Origin: Apiospora phragmitis
Lineage: Eukaryota > Ascomycota > Sordariomycetes > Amphisphaeriales > Apiosporaceae
Length of the DNA: 64,000 nucleotides
Direction of reading: 5' to 3'
Assembly (NCBI GenBank): GCA_038363925.1
Contig: JAQQWL010000011.1
Coordinates: 310,001 to 374,000, forward strand
Shown: one piece after another, positions 1-11,339 of the stretch
How positions within the stretch are numbered: position 1 is the first letter of the stretch
Layout of the letters: the number at the start of each line of letters is the position of its first letter
Translations under genes and position numbers: made by a program
Notes under the pieces: model-generated
The model's input: the letters and a program-made list of their open reading frames with translations, nothing else
Databases searched by the model: none
What the model was told of the DNA's origin: nothing

Positions 1-185
1 CCAGCTTGTCAGTTCTGTTGGTGTTAAGATTTCGCAAAGGTGCCGAAGATGCCGATCATCCCACGCTCATCCTGCCAGTTGAATATTAAGTGTAATCAAT
101 ATCACCTAAACAGGTAGCGATTGATCTTGTCAGGTCACATTTGTTATGTGAGCTGTGCCGTACTGCGTATGCGGTCTCCAATTCT

Positions 186-255
186 TACATGCATGCTATG
201 TTTACTTGCATTGCCGCTCACTGTCTCAATTGGGCGTCGGCGCTCCAGTCTGACT
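186..255 (+). repeat. Diverged duplicate, left copy
   Basis: This stretch aligns with 9,641-9,707 at roughly 70 percent by eye, with only short gaps. Both copies lie upstream of similar small membrane-protein relics (471-970 and 9,892-10,859), so the duplication includes the gene and its upstream DNA. There is no coding sense here. Positions 1-185 show nothing recognisable. Confidence 0.5.
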
Positions 256-470
256 GATGGTTAACTCCTTGCCTAGAAATCTCTAACAGTAAAAGCACGC
301 GTATCAGTATTTGTACTTATATATGTCGACAGTCCGATGCATGCATTTCTTTCTCTGTGCTTTTCTGTGGTTCCAAACACATCCCAGGACGTCCTTCCGT
401 CTCAAGACATATGAGGTCTCCTTGATCTCCGCACTTGATGTTCAGAAGTTTTCACGTATCGAAGACCACT

Positions 471-970
471 ATGGCCTCCAATTGTCCTGGGCCGCAAGGG
501 GAGTTGATGAAATGAAGACGATTTCTCCATTACCACCAGCACCACCAGCACAAAACTCCACGACCGCATCAGACCCAGCCAAACCACCTGCAGTTAATGG
601 TGGCGCTGTTTTAGCCACCACCCGCATTATTGGCCGAACATGCAAAAAGATCATGGTACTAGCATTGTGTGCGATATACGTCTATCTAAATACTGCCATT
701 TTCGTGGTGGGGCCCACTTCCTCGCTAGCAAGCGATGATCAGGGCAATAACTATTCCATTCCGGCAATGGATGCATGGACACTACTTTACCTGGGTCTTT
801 GGGGTTTCTTTTTCTATAGTCTATAATTGACCCTCCGACCATTACTTGTGGGCCGCCGCCCCAGACACTCGAGGCGCCCATCAGGAGCCGAGACTTCCTC
901 CACGGATGCGAGAAAGCAAGTCTAGAGAGCCAGGGGATGGTAGTCGACGACCGTGAAGCGCAGTGGACCG
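471..970 (+). pseudogene. Relic of small membrane-protein family, left copy
   Basis: An ATG at 471 opens only a short frame. The frame covering about 500-826 carries a Pro/Ser/Thr-rich stretch and then a hydrophobic helix (residues like MVLALCAIYVYLNTAIFVV). Around 885-940 another frame gives RDFLHGCEKASLES, which matches the KDFIEACE block of the relic at 9,892-10,859. At least two frame changes and a stop separate these parts, so the copy looks dead. The family resembles short fungal hypothetical proteins with one or two membrane helices and a WTARKDF-like block; I do not know its function. The segment 971-1,493 holds nothing else I can support. Confidence 0.35.
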
Positions 971-1493
971 GATGAAAATTCGCCGGCCTGTGACATATCC
1001 TTCTAGGAGGCGTAGTCACACAGTATCTCCATTGAAGAGGCCGCCGAGCTGCAGCAGTGTCATACCCCTGAGAATATACTTGAGGGCATGAAAGCCGTCA
1101 AGTTGAATGTATTAGCGACAGCTAAGGGCCTATGGGAGCTGTTTGATCCCATCCAATTCCAGTCGTATATGAAACGAGGTGGAATAGGAGGTGATTGAGT
1201 TGCTGGGTATTTTCGAACGATATGTGAGAAGACGTCCGACCCCGTGTTCTGTCGATGCCAAGACCGTATAAACCTCTTATGTCATTGGTAGTAACACAAC
1301 TAAGTTCCAAGTATCGTACCTCGTGTTCGCGCCTCCAGTCATGCTTGGTGATATCATGCAAGAGCTAAGTTTCAGAGTCTCTGTAGAACGCCGCGCTGTC
1401 CCCCCCAACGGGATATCTTCAGGGAACCCCCAAACGCCAGCAAAAAGAGGAAAATGAAAGCAACCAAGAAGCAGAAGAAAACGCCACGTGTAG

Positions 1494-4400
1494 TCATCCA
1501 TCATTATACCTAGAGATGGGTCCCTCTAGAATCTCCCAAACGCTGTCGGTAGAAGCTTTGTGGTCGACGATGTCACTGACGTGGCATGTTAGCTTTGGTA
1601 TGGATGCAGAGGTACATACCACCAAGGAGAGAACGAAACAACTTACTAGTCCTCATTTCCGTCTTTCTTCGGCAACTCGTCGTCCAGTTCAGTAAGACGT
1701 TGGATGCCTATCTCATGTTGGCCGAAACGGACGAATTGAATCGAGGCATCAGTCCTCGGTACCCCGTGGTCTTTCATGTAGGCGATCAAGTTCCCAATAG
1801 ACTTGTCCACGCCGCAAGTCCCACTGTCCGAGGCGTCCCAGATGCCGTTCGTGAATACGTATATGCTCACCGCCGAGGGTTGTTTTGAGGGGGGAAAGGG
1901 GAGACGCGGCGCCGCTGCTCCTCTCCGGCCTTCCGGAGCCTCGACTTGACATCCCGCAACACCGTGTCAAAAACGTGCTCCATCTTGCAGTGTGAACTGT
2001 TGTATTTTGGACCGAAGGAATTTTGGAGCAGAATCCCGACTTTTGTGCTGTTTTCGCACTTGTATTTGGTAGTTGGACTGGCGGTAAAGATGACCTCGAC
2101 CCCGTCGGGGTCCATCTTCTTCATGAGATACGACAGGTCTTTGACAAGCGATGACACTTCGTCACGATGTTGTAGCATGAACCTCGAGTTGTCCACGATG
2201 ATGATCTGTTACTCAAGTTAGTCAGTACTCACTGACGATGGCTCTATTAACTCACGAAGTCTCGCCCTACCAAGGCATCCTTGATCGGGACCCAGCCAGG
2301 CAAAACTCTGGCTGTCCCTGTTCTCTTGTACTCTTCAATCCACTGATGTAACTCGCTTGGGGCGACTCCAGGCAGGGAGGATCTCCGAGAAGGTGTGTCC
2401 ACTCTGGATATCCTGGTATTGAGATGGGCAGGTGATAAAGGACAAACTGGGACTGGTAGTGGACGCGATGGTATACCATGTGTTGGCTGCATAGCGGCAG
2501 TCGTGTCAGATCCTTGCTGCGGCTCAGTGGCGCTTGACCGAAGCTGCCGCGGGGACGTTTGGGTTGGAAGTTCCGGGAGACTGAGCTCGTTTGGGAGGGC
2601 GGGCGCAGGTCGAACATTGCTGCCTTCTGAGCCATGCAGACGAGCAGTGGGCGGAAGCGGAGGGCGCTGCGGCGTCTGTGCAGTTTGATCCGCGTCGTGC
2701 CCATAAAAGTACGGTCCTGAACCATTGACGACTGGCGGGGTATTCTGCCAAGATTCCCTTTGGGCGCCACTTGCAGGCGACGGTGGCAAGTCTGCTAGGT
2801 TTGTTGAGCGACGATGTATTATGTTTGCCAATTTACTCCGAATCCTAAGCGCCGTTGCCCGTTCTTGACCATCAACAAGACAGTCGCTAAGAACATGGTC
2901 GACAATCTTGAACGTGATCTCATCGCATCGACGACCATCCGCGTAGATCTTCTGGCGGATATCTTGGACGCACTTCAGAACTCCCTCGCCGTTGTGGAAG
3001 GCGTCACTGCAGCCTATAGATCGATGTTCGTCGGGTAATGTAGATATTTCGCGTTTCCTCTGGTTTTGAAATGACAGACGGCCTGGCTCCCCGAACGTAA
3101 GCCAAACGGCGGCCTCAAGCAGGATGCAACCGATGGCCCATATATCCACGTTTGTATCAACATTGAAGTTGACGCGGGGGCCGAGATGGAGTTCTGGAGG
3201 ACCTGTGGCGTACTCAATAAGAATCCTTCAAATCCCAACGAATAATAACTCTTACCGTAGGTCTTCCCAGCTCCAGTGTCAGGACCGAAGTTTCTGTCAT
3301 GTTGTGAGCCGTATCTCACTGTGCTTGCGCCTAGGTCGCCGATCTTGAGTTGAAACGAGGGTTGGCATCGAAAATTGTTTTCGGAAAACAAGCACGTTGG
3401 ATGGCTTGAGGTCTTGATGTATCCTAGGCGACATAGTGAGAATCAGGTTCTGCTGGACTTGAAAGGTGCAGTGGAATGGGGAGATTTGTATGTCTGTCAC
3501 TTACATGGTATAGCCAGGTCGGTTGGTGATATTGTGCAATGCCAGAACACCATCAACCAACCCGACAAAGGCCATCCAGAACTTGTGAATGCCATCGTAA
3601 GAATTGGGTGGGTCGTTGCGCCTGTATAGGTCGGACAGACTTCCTTCCTCTGCTAACTCGAGAATGATGGTACTGAGACGTCCCTTGGATTCGGAATACC
3701 AATGAAAGCTTCCATAATAGGACACAATGTTGCTCGACTGCAAAGTGTTATAAGCTTTGAGCTCGTCTTCGAAGAGTTCGGTCTTGCGGTAGGTCTTAAA
3801 GACAACATATTGGATTGGCTGCTGTAGAGTCGGCGTCGCGGGTCAGTAGTGAACATGAAACCAAGGGGCTGGGCAGGGACGGTGAATTGGGTCGATGACT
3901 GACAGCATCATTCTCGTAATACGGCGAAGACGAAGGCGGCACGTGGTCTAAGTCCACTTTGAAGGCCGCCAATGTGGATTCGCGTTGCGTCAAGTCAATG
4001 GTGAACTTTGGTTCGGTGTTGGAGTCGAGTTGCGAGATTGGCAAAATGGCGCAAGGATCCAACTGTCTCTTGAACATAGGTCGATGGCGATCAATCACTA
4101 CGGGGCGGAACTGCCATTGGAGCTCGTGGAATTGGTAGAAGTTGGCCTTGTCCGTAAACCCAATGGGTGCGTCGGGCCAGGGAAGACTTGCGTCATTGTT
4201 CTCGTGAGTTATCAGATCGACCAAGTGATGGAGCACGGGATATTTAGAAGTCGCTTGCCATTTGGCGAGTATCGATAGGACTTGGAGGTAATCTTGACGG
4301 ACGGTTTTGATATCGGCATGGATCCCCGCGGTTCGTAGCAAGTCATCAATCTTCTCGTGAGTCCAGTACCTGTGCAACTCGTCGTAGCTGACGTACTTTG

Positions 4401-4506
4401 CTTCGCTGCTTTTGCATTGTAGTCCGGACCTTTCCTTGTGGCTTATATCGCTTCTAAACTCGGCGCATTGGCGAAAAGCCGGGATCGCACGAGGATGAAG
4501 ATCCAT
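1494..4506 (-). pseudogene. Protein kinase with C-terminal vWA-like domain, probably frameshifted
   Basis: Six exons can be traced on the minus strand: 4506-3904, 3821-3505, 3423-3256, 3202-2256, 2205-1647 and 1575-1494, joined by canonical introns of 50-82 bp. The first exon is a 201-residue N-terminal region typical of a large fungal kinase family. The kinase domain shows the beta-3 lysine (YVVFK), catalytic loop IHQDLKPSN, metal motif IGDLGAS, activation-loop end YGPPE and WAIGCILLEA. A Pro/Ser-rich linker follows. The C-terminal domain begins IIIVDNSRF and ends DIVDHKAS...RYNDG, a vWA-like fold with the family's usual ending. No glycine loop is visible. Two frame breaks lie inside: between NVLVF and the IGDLG block (about 3,355-3,385), and at a six-base G run on the plus strand (1,889-1,894) before VSIYVFTNGIW. 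With those breaks it should not make a full kinase, unless they are sequencing indels. Confidence 0.75.
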
Positions 4507-5316
4507 GATTACTGGTGTGTGATTGCTCGTTAGTCGGTCGGAGCAAGCAAGGCAGCCCTTGAACGCCGTCGGAATTTGTGCGCTGGGGCGAATGGGGGTA
4601 CGTTTGTGTCGGTCGAAACTGGAGCAACTAATAAGTCCATGGAATGACGGCTTTTTTCGAGCAAGCGGATCGATAGGTAGGTTTATAACAATCGAGTCAC
4701 ACGTAGCTTCTCATTTGGTGACGATGTACCGAGAAGCACGCTCAGCAGAAGCACTGCCCCCGCCGGTTTTGTTTTTGGGTCACTTGCAAACTAGGTACGT
4801 TATGAGTATTGTCAGCACGATTGAGTTATCAAGCCCGCCACGTTACAGGGGTCTAGTTTTCTGCCTTGGGCATTTTATGGTCTTGGAGAGGGGCTGATTG
4901 ATGCAGTGGCGCTGGTGAGATGATGGAGGTGTGGGAGGGTATGTGACTGGCCAAATAACCTGGCGCAGGCAACAGCTGCCTACAAGGCGTCCTTCTTACC
5001 TACTGCCTGAATCCGATGCAAACGTGTCATGCGATAGTTTTCTTCGTGGCCTGAGTGTCCATCCGGTGCTTGTGTATTGATCGTATTGTTTGAATAGTTA
5101 TCGAATATATGCTAATGCAGACGATTGGAACCTGTAACAAAAGATTGAAAATGAAAGGCAAACCAGACCAGCAGCCGGAAATGCGAACCATCGCTACTTC
5201 TCTCCTTGTGACTTCCCCCTTTCCATCTCCTGCCAATAAAAGACCCGCAACACACCTTCCTCGTCTGTCCCCGACTCATACCGTTCCTGAAAACAGGGCC
5301 CGCGTCATTATGCCCA
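4507..5316. other. Intergenic region upstream of the kinase relic
   Basis: No reading frame here has domain or splice support. It lies between the 3' end of the CorA-like gene and the start codon of the kinase relic, both on the minus strand, so it should hold the kinase promoter. GC content is ordinary and RIP is not evident. Confidence 0.4.
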
Positions 5317-7325
5317 CTACACCGCACCTTCCTCCATTCCTAGCTTTTCTTTGCGCCTCTTGTATCTCCCGTAAGCAAGCCAGAGCCCGATGGAAGTGAC
5401 CATCATTGGTATGCATATTGCAACAAACAATACAAGCACGGCTTTGTCTTCGATGATAGGCGTACTAAAAAGGGACTGGTTAAGGGTTAGAGCTGCGAAG
5501 TCAATCGCGGGATTCCAGTATGACGAAAACACCAGAAATCTTACTCCGAGAAAGGTCCCGGCAGGAAGACTAGTGTCAAGAACGTGATGAAGTGCATTGA
5601 TGCGGTGTCCCGCTCTGTACGTTTCGCAATGGCGTGCATTTGCGTCGTAACCTTTTCCATTGCACTGGAAGAATCCTCCATTCGCTGGGACGTAACGTGC
5701 TGGTTTATAGCATAGAGCTTGTCCAACTCAGTCCTTTGCAGGTCGAGGATGTGGTAATACTGGTTTGATGTTAGTTCCAGGAAGTGTTACGAGGTTCAGG
5801 GGCCCCGCAGACTTACAAGGTTTTTCCCGTCGCTCATCCTCTCCAGAATGTTGTCGACTCTCAAGCAGTCGGATTTCAGATTGTGTGCAATAGATCTTAG
5901 ATAATCTTGAAACTGGCGGACCGCATCTACGAGGTCCCTGTCAATATCAGCCGGCGAAGAGCTCGCCGACTCGAGCAGATTCTTATATATCTCGCTGATC
6001 TCGCCGGTGATGCTCAGATTGGCTGCGATGGCCGTTTTCGCATCCCTCAGCTTGTTGCAGAAGGTGTCCAATTGCCGAACGCCACTGAACGAGAAGTTCT
6101 TCAGGACATTCAGCCGATCTGTCGTGCTCTTAATCTGTGGCCCCAGGTCCTGGCCGACAGTCCCAGAAGTACTGCCGCTTCGTGTTATCATATCCGGGGA
6201 GTTTGGCACGGCAGAGCTGCCGGAACGAGCAGGGGGTAGCATCTTCTCGTTAATCTGGGCGCCCCTTTTCTCCCGCGGCGAGGACAGCGAAGAAGACAAC
6301 GATCGCATAATACCTGGGACAGGGTCCAGAGAATCCTTTTCGGAGGGGATTAGCGCTGCAGTGGCTGGCCTCAGGATCTCCTCAACCTTGTCTGAGACTT
6401 CATTGATATACCAACCCCACCCGTCACTACACCAATCAAACATGATCTGGTGAGTTTTTAGAGATCGAAGCATTGCTTCTGCGCGTGGGCTGAGATTGAA
6501 AGGTCCGCATGGGTGGTGTTGGCTTCATATACACGATCCTGGATCAGGTCATTCGCCTTGACAGTGATCCAGAATGTTTTCCATTCGACCAAGTCCAGCG
6601 TGTGATATGTTGCAGTCTGTCGTCTTACCCACTCGCCACCGAGTTCTGGCTCTTGCTGCTCCATAGCAAAGAGCTTATAAGCAACTCGAAGGTCTTTGCC
6701 CGATCTTCCAATCTCTGGCATTGCCATGCTGGAGTAAGGGGTATGGTTCGATAACTGATGCAAGATATGCATGTGGTGAAAGCTATTCCACCTCTCATAT
6801 TGGCGGCCGAAGGAGCATATGAGGTCCAAAAACCCAGGGGATACTTGGTGGTAGCTGCAGAGATATTGGAACATTTTCAACGTGCAATCCAAGGGCGCGG
6901 CAGAATGTTTTGCCGTGAGAAATCTGTATGTGTCAAGGGATTATCTTTCATTGGCTTATGATACATAAGAACTTACACGTGACGCATGAGGGGGTCTTTT
7001 TCCTTATTCCTTGTATGCTTTCTATAGTGAGGTTCCAGTTGAGATTCGTCGTTTATCCTGCTTCGTTCAACGTCTGCTTGAGATTTTAGTGCTGTCATTG
7101 GCTAGTGACGGGTATGAGACTGCTATAAATAATTACCTTTCTTTCCAGTACAGATTTCATGTATAAACACCCATGCTTGTGAGGGGTCTTTAATGAATAG
7201 TCTTCTCCCTGGCGATGTAGCAACGACTGAGTTTGATTCAGCTTGGACTTTAGAAGGCGCTTGTCTAAGAGGTTCAGGGGCCATTCGTGCGGCCTGCTGC
7301 AGCCATCGACGAGCTCATCAAACAT
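5317..7325 (-). CDS. CorA-like membrane protein (fungal CorA-like transporter domain)
   Basis: The N-terminal half carries the fungal CorA-like signature: RHVFLTAKHSA, then FQYLCSYHQVSPGFLDL and ICSFGRQYE, then RRQTATYHTLDL. The middle is helical. The C-terminus has two predicted membrane helices (FITFLTLVFLPG and VLVLFVAICIPMMVTSIGL) followed by a basic tail. Supported introns are 6924-6976, 5760-5816 and 5465-5544; the last has a TCTAAC branch site and joins LPGPFSD to TPIIEDK. The frame breaks once near 6,500: one more T in a TTT run would restore DLFNLSPRAEAM. The first intron, around 7,090-7,137, and the start at 7,325 are uncertain. CorA relatives move Mg2+, but fungal proteins of this type are mostly uncharacterised, so transport is only inferred. 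Confidence 0.7.
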
Positions 7326-8055
7326 TGTGAATCGATTGAAGATTGCAGTGCATTACAGCCGGATTGGTCTGAAAATCTGGAAATGTTAGTATGGTAAAGG
7401 GGTGTTTTCTCCGCATGGGGAGATGTAAGTTGAAACGGGGTTCAAACAATTGTTATAAGCGCAAGGCCGGACCTGCATACTTGTCAATGAAGCGTCCTGA
7501 ACGGTCAAGCGTACCGGTATAACATGTGGTGATATTCTCAAGGGAAACGAAATATAAATACGACTGTGAAATAGTCTCCTCATCCGTAGAGGCAGAGAAT
7601 TCAAATACGCCCTAGGCTTTAGCACATGGCTGAGTTGGTCTCATTATACGCCCGTATTCGATAACAGTAATATAATGATAAGCCCTGTATATTCTCAGTC
7701 CTTTCGGTGGTGTTGAGCTTCAATGCTATGTTCAGATGCGATTGGAAAACAGGGATGGAAAAGAAACAGTATTGGTGTTGGGCGCTTACGAGAGAGTAGG
7801 CCATGTGAGCCCAGCCATGTCAAGGCAGAGTCCTTTTAGTGCATGAGTGCAAGGCATTCTGTTTTTATTTTGTGTTAACTCCGATTCGATACAAATTTTC
7901 CCAGAAGAAACAAGGCATAACCTATGAAGTATCGATGTAAACTGAGGGGTTGGGCTATACATGGTCTCATTGGCGGGCTCAATCTATCTAGCCAAATGTA
8001 TTTCCAAGCCCCCTTTCACCGCCAAAACAAACCCCGCCACCACTCTTATTTGTCA
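7326..8055. other. Unassigned region with a possible extra exon
   Basis: On the minus strand, about 7,488-7,610 reads openly (FEFSASTDEETISQSYLYF and onward). A good intron follows at about 7,380-7,485, with GTATGC donor, TACTAAC branch and CCAG acceptor. This could be a 5' exon of the CorA-like gene or a separate small gene; I could not join it cleanly to the downstream frame. The rest shows nothing recognisable. Confidence 0.25.
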
Positions 8056-8381
8056 TTAGTAATTCCTTCTCCTCGCCTCGCGTATATCCTCAACCTCGTC
8101 CTTTTGATCCTGTAATATCGAAGTGAGCTACATGTCATTATACCCCGGTGGGGGTATGAACCAGATAATACCTGAGTCAAGGCCGAAGAGGTGGTGATGA
8201 GGTACTGATCGTCCTCCACTTTCTATGAAATCGGGCGTCAGGTCAACACCAACTTGATAATTCCCTTATGGGTGTGATAAGTTCTTACCTGGACGGTGAA
8301 ATTGCTAGGGAACGCCTTCTGGAGATATTCTTCCAGTTTTGCCTTATCCAGTCGGTAGGCTTTCAGGTAGAGCTCAAACAT
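8056..8381 (-). CDS. Small conserved-type protein, 65 aa, three exons
   Basis: The start codon is at 8,381. Exons are 8381-8289 (31 codons), 8222-8172 (17 codons) and 8109-8056 (17 codons plus TAA). Introns of 66 and 62 bp have GTAAGA/TAG and GTATTA/CAG ends, and both fall in phase 0. The product starts MFELYLKAYRLDKAKLEEYL, has a VEDDQYLITTSSALT middle, and ends in a charged helix. The layout of an amphipathic helix, a short beta stretch and a charged C-terminus recalls tiny uncharacterised fungal proteins. It is too short in each exon for an ORF scan to reveal. No function is known to me. Confidence 0.7.
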
Positions 8382-9640
8382 GATGTCTCAATACACGGGT
8401 AGGCAGTTCCAGAACAGGGTGAGATAATACGCCAAGGCAGGAATCGGGTTGAAATGGCAAAGTCTGCCTTGCAAGGTGCCTTGGCCTTAGGAGAAAGCCT
8501 CCCGCGCCCCGTATTCATGCAAGTCATGGTGGGTTTGGTCTGCTTGAGGCTCTGCGGAAATGTATCTCCCAGAAAAACAGGATGGAGAATGTGCTTATCG
8601 GGCGCTGCAGAGTCTACAGACCGGCTGCAGCACTGGGGATATCACCATTGGCTGGGTGGCACATCCGGACTTCTTTCACCCCCTCCAATATCGACGGACT
8701 CCATTTGATTGGATAGCCCTTTAGGTGGTGTAACCCTGAGATGCACTGGAATTGAGGTGGACAATGTTGATTGGCCAGCCTTACAGGAGGCGGTTTTGAG
8801 GGTGTGAGCCTGACAGGGGTTGTGTTGGGCATACTAAGAAGCTCAGGGAAACAGCTAAGATGACGCAAAGACAGCTGGGTGACGACCTGACTCGGATCAT
8901 TTCATTGCAAAGGACATATTTCGTCAAGTCCACCACTACTGGAGCCATAGCCCTGTTCACTTTATTCGAATCATATTTCCTTTGAATCCCACCAAAGTAT
9001 ATTATGTTTTGGCTATGGGAAACCTAGTTCTTTTTCCTTGAGGACCTGGAGAGATCATTCGTGGTGGGGATGTTCGAAGCACGTCTGGCGCTTCTGAGCC
9101 TTGCGTCCAGGGGCATAGCACTGGGGGCTGCTGGTCTCTCCAATCATCAACCATTTCTTCAATGATAGTTATGTAGTCCCTTTCGCAGCGTTGCCGCATT
9201 CGGGGGGGGCAGACACAGTGTCTAAATCCGCGCAGTAACTCATTTTGGTCGGTCGGTACCGATTGCCTGTCTTGCAGGGAGCGAAGCCAGAGTCTTGCGG
9301 CCCGGAAGCCGTAAGGGGACTGACACAATTGAGAGTCGGAACAGCGAATCGCAGTAATGGGGATGATTAGCGCGTTTATGCTCTAGGTCTTCACAGGGAG
9401 TCTGGCACAATAAAGTCAATTGGGCTTCGCGGGAGCGCGGTCTTGTATCTCAAGTTTAGTGGCACTGAAAAAGGGGCGGCACAGCCGCGCGATACTACTG
9501 GAGTAGGAAAGGGGCTAATAACCTCGGGAGGTGCAACAGCACTTTCTTGGCTACGTGTATGAAGCAAATAGAAAGGAAACAATAAGGGACGCCTCAATTC
9601 CAGACTCGGAAATGGGCGGTGCTGTTGGAGACAACCAATC
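8382..9640. other. Intergenic, no supported gene
   Basis: Several open frames occur (for example minus 9,002-9,328), but none has a recognisable domain, a signal peptide or intron support. Base composition is ordinary. Nothing else is seen. Confidence 0.4.
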
Positions 9641-9707
9641 ATTGCATGCATGCTTTTCTTGCACTGCCACCCGCTTTCTCAGCTGGGCATCAGCACTTCA
9701 GCCCGCC
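9641..9707 (+). repeat. Diverged duplicate, right copy
   Basis: This is the partner of 186-255. It contains the same TGCATGCT start and CAGCTGGGC-like centre, with substitutions throughout. It lies upstream of the right-hand copy of the small membrane-protein family, which supports an old segmental duplication that included the gene. Confidence 0.5.
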
Positions 9708-9891
9708 TTACACAGCCCTTGTAATTACCGTGCATCCTAGCGGTCAATAACAGTACATGGATCAATATTCATGCATACCGACAGCGTCTCCCAACTCGGG
9801 GCGTGCTTATTCTCAAAAACAAAGAGCGATCGATCTTCTCCTTCCATGTCTAAATCCTTGCCCGAATCGAAACCGTGCATCGGAGGCTGCC

Positions 9892-10859
9892 ATGGCTTCA
9901 GCGAGTCGCGAGCAACAGACAAAGCCACACGAGCTTCAGAGCATTTCCCAACCATCACCACTCCGCTTATCCATAGACCTGTCAAACCCAGCCCAATCAA
10001 CTTCAAATTGCCCGATTCCAGCCATTGTAGCCACCGAACCTGGGCAACTTGATGCTGATGCATCGCCACGTACATTAGCAGACGCGGTTCCAAGACAGAT
10101 CCCGACGCAAGCGAAAACCAGCTTCACGCAAGGATGGTTTGCCCTGGCCCCGGGCAGGCTATGTAACTTGGAAATAGCTCTCAAGGTGGTTGCGTTACTC
10201 GGCTTTCTAATAGCCGCTATCACCTGTGGCCCAGTATCACGGCGGCTTTGGATGGGCATAAGGCCGAATTGATCGCCGAGTGGACTGCACGAAAGGACTT
10301 CATCGAGGCATGCGAGGCTGTGAGCACCTGCACCTACTACTCCATATGACCCTAACTGTTCAACGAACTGACTCGATGCGCAGCATGATTGGTCCACGGT
10401 GGCTTGCGAAAACGCCAAGGGGATGCAACTAGATGTACCCCCCAACTTTGATCGGTCTGACTGGAAGAGGTATTTCGAGACACATGATGAAATAATACGT
10501 GGCCTGCCGAGCGACGGATTCATCATCTGGCCCATATTAGCTTGCCTACTTGCATACCAGGGACGAAACCTGGTTCGAGCTATGATGGGAGTCTGCTCGA
10601 AGCCCAGTACCTCAATCGGTCCTCCAAGGCGGCCAGCCGTCGCTCAAAGATATGATACAGAGAGGAATCAGAGCCAGAGTCTTGAAACTGACCCTAGGCT
10701 TGAGGCTAGACAGAGTTTTGTGAATATACTGAGCCGTGACGCCAGCCAGCGTGGTCTTTATATGCCACCAGATGACTTCTCAGGGTCAGCTCGAGCGGCG
10801 GGACCAACCTTCCTAGCGGGTGAAACAGCTACTAAGCACCCTAACCACTTAGCCGTCCT
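9892..10859 (+). pseudogene. Relic of small membrane-protein family, right copy, cut by an LTR
   Basis: A start at 9,892 (MASASREQ) gives a Ser/Pro-rich region, then a membrane helix (ALKVVALLGFLIAAIT). The next block, LWPSITAALDG...EWTARKDFIEACE, lies in another frame, so one base appears lost near 10,200-10,235. A good intron follows (10,320-10,383, GTGAGC to GCAG), and exon 2 reads HDWSTVACENAKG onward with a second hydrophobic stretch (GFIIWPILACLLAY). The open frame then runs into the LTR at 10,860 and stops at 11,001, so the native C-terminus is lost. Function unknown. Confidence 0.5.
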
Positions 10860-11067
10860 TGTTGGAACAGCTGGAACTAAAGCTGTTCATATTGCTCTAA
10901 AAGGGGTGCCACGTGCCTGCGCGCACGAACCCCTTTTCGGTTTTATCAAGAAGGGGCATACGATGCCCCTCGCAGCTAATACTATAAATAGATATAAATA
11001 ATAGAATATAGTAATATAATACTATTTAAACCTTTACTTATACGTACGTATAAAAGCTTATTTAATA
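10860..11067 (+). repeat. LTR of Copia element A (5', 208 bp)
   Basis: It starts TGTTGGAAC and ends TTTAATA (from TTCAACA before RIP). The sequence recurs at 17,837-18,008, in inverted form at 18,009-18,221 and 23,864-24,076, and at 41,984-42,192. A GGGGTGCCACGTGCC...GAACCCC inverted repeat lies in its middle. The first 125 bp keep normal CpA and TpG; RIP begins near 10,985, inside the LTR. Confidence 0.85.
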
Positions 11068-11339
11068 TTAATTAATAATTACTCGTAGCGATTATAAATT
11101 AATAAGAGTAAAGAGACGATTTTACGCCCTTATCGATATAAAAGCGACCGTGCTAAGGAGCCCCGAGAATTTCCGCCCCTTAGAGATTTAAAGGAAGAGC
11201 CGAACTAAATTAACTATACGAAGAGGAACCCCTTTTACCGAGTATATATTATAAAGAGGAGACTAAGTTTTAAATTATACGCGAGATTAATTAAATTATA
11301 TATAATTATATATTTAAATATAGATTCGGAAAATATCGA

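Noticed and set aside
5465..5544. Frame break in the CorA-like membrane segment
   Set aside because: First read as a one-base deletion before TFLGVRFLV, but a canonical 80-bp intron with a TCTAAC branch explains the change of frame.
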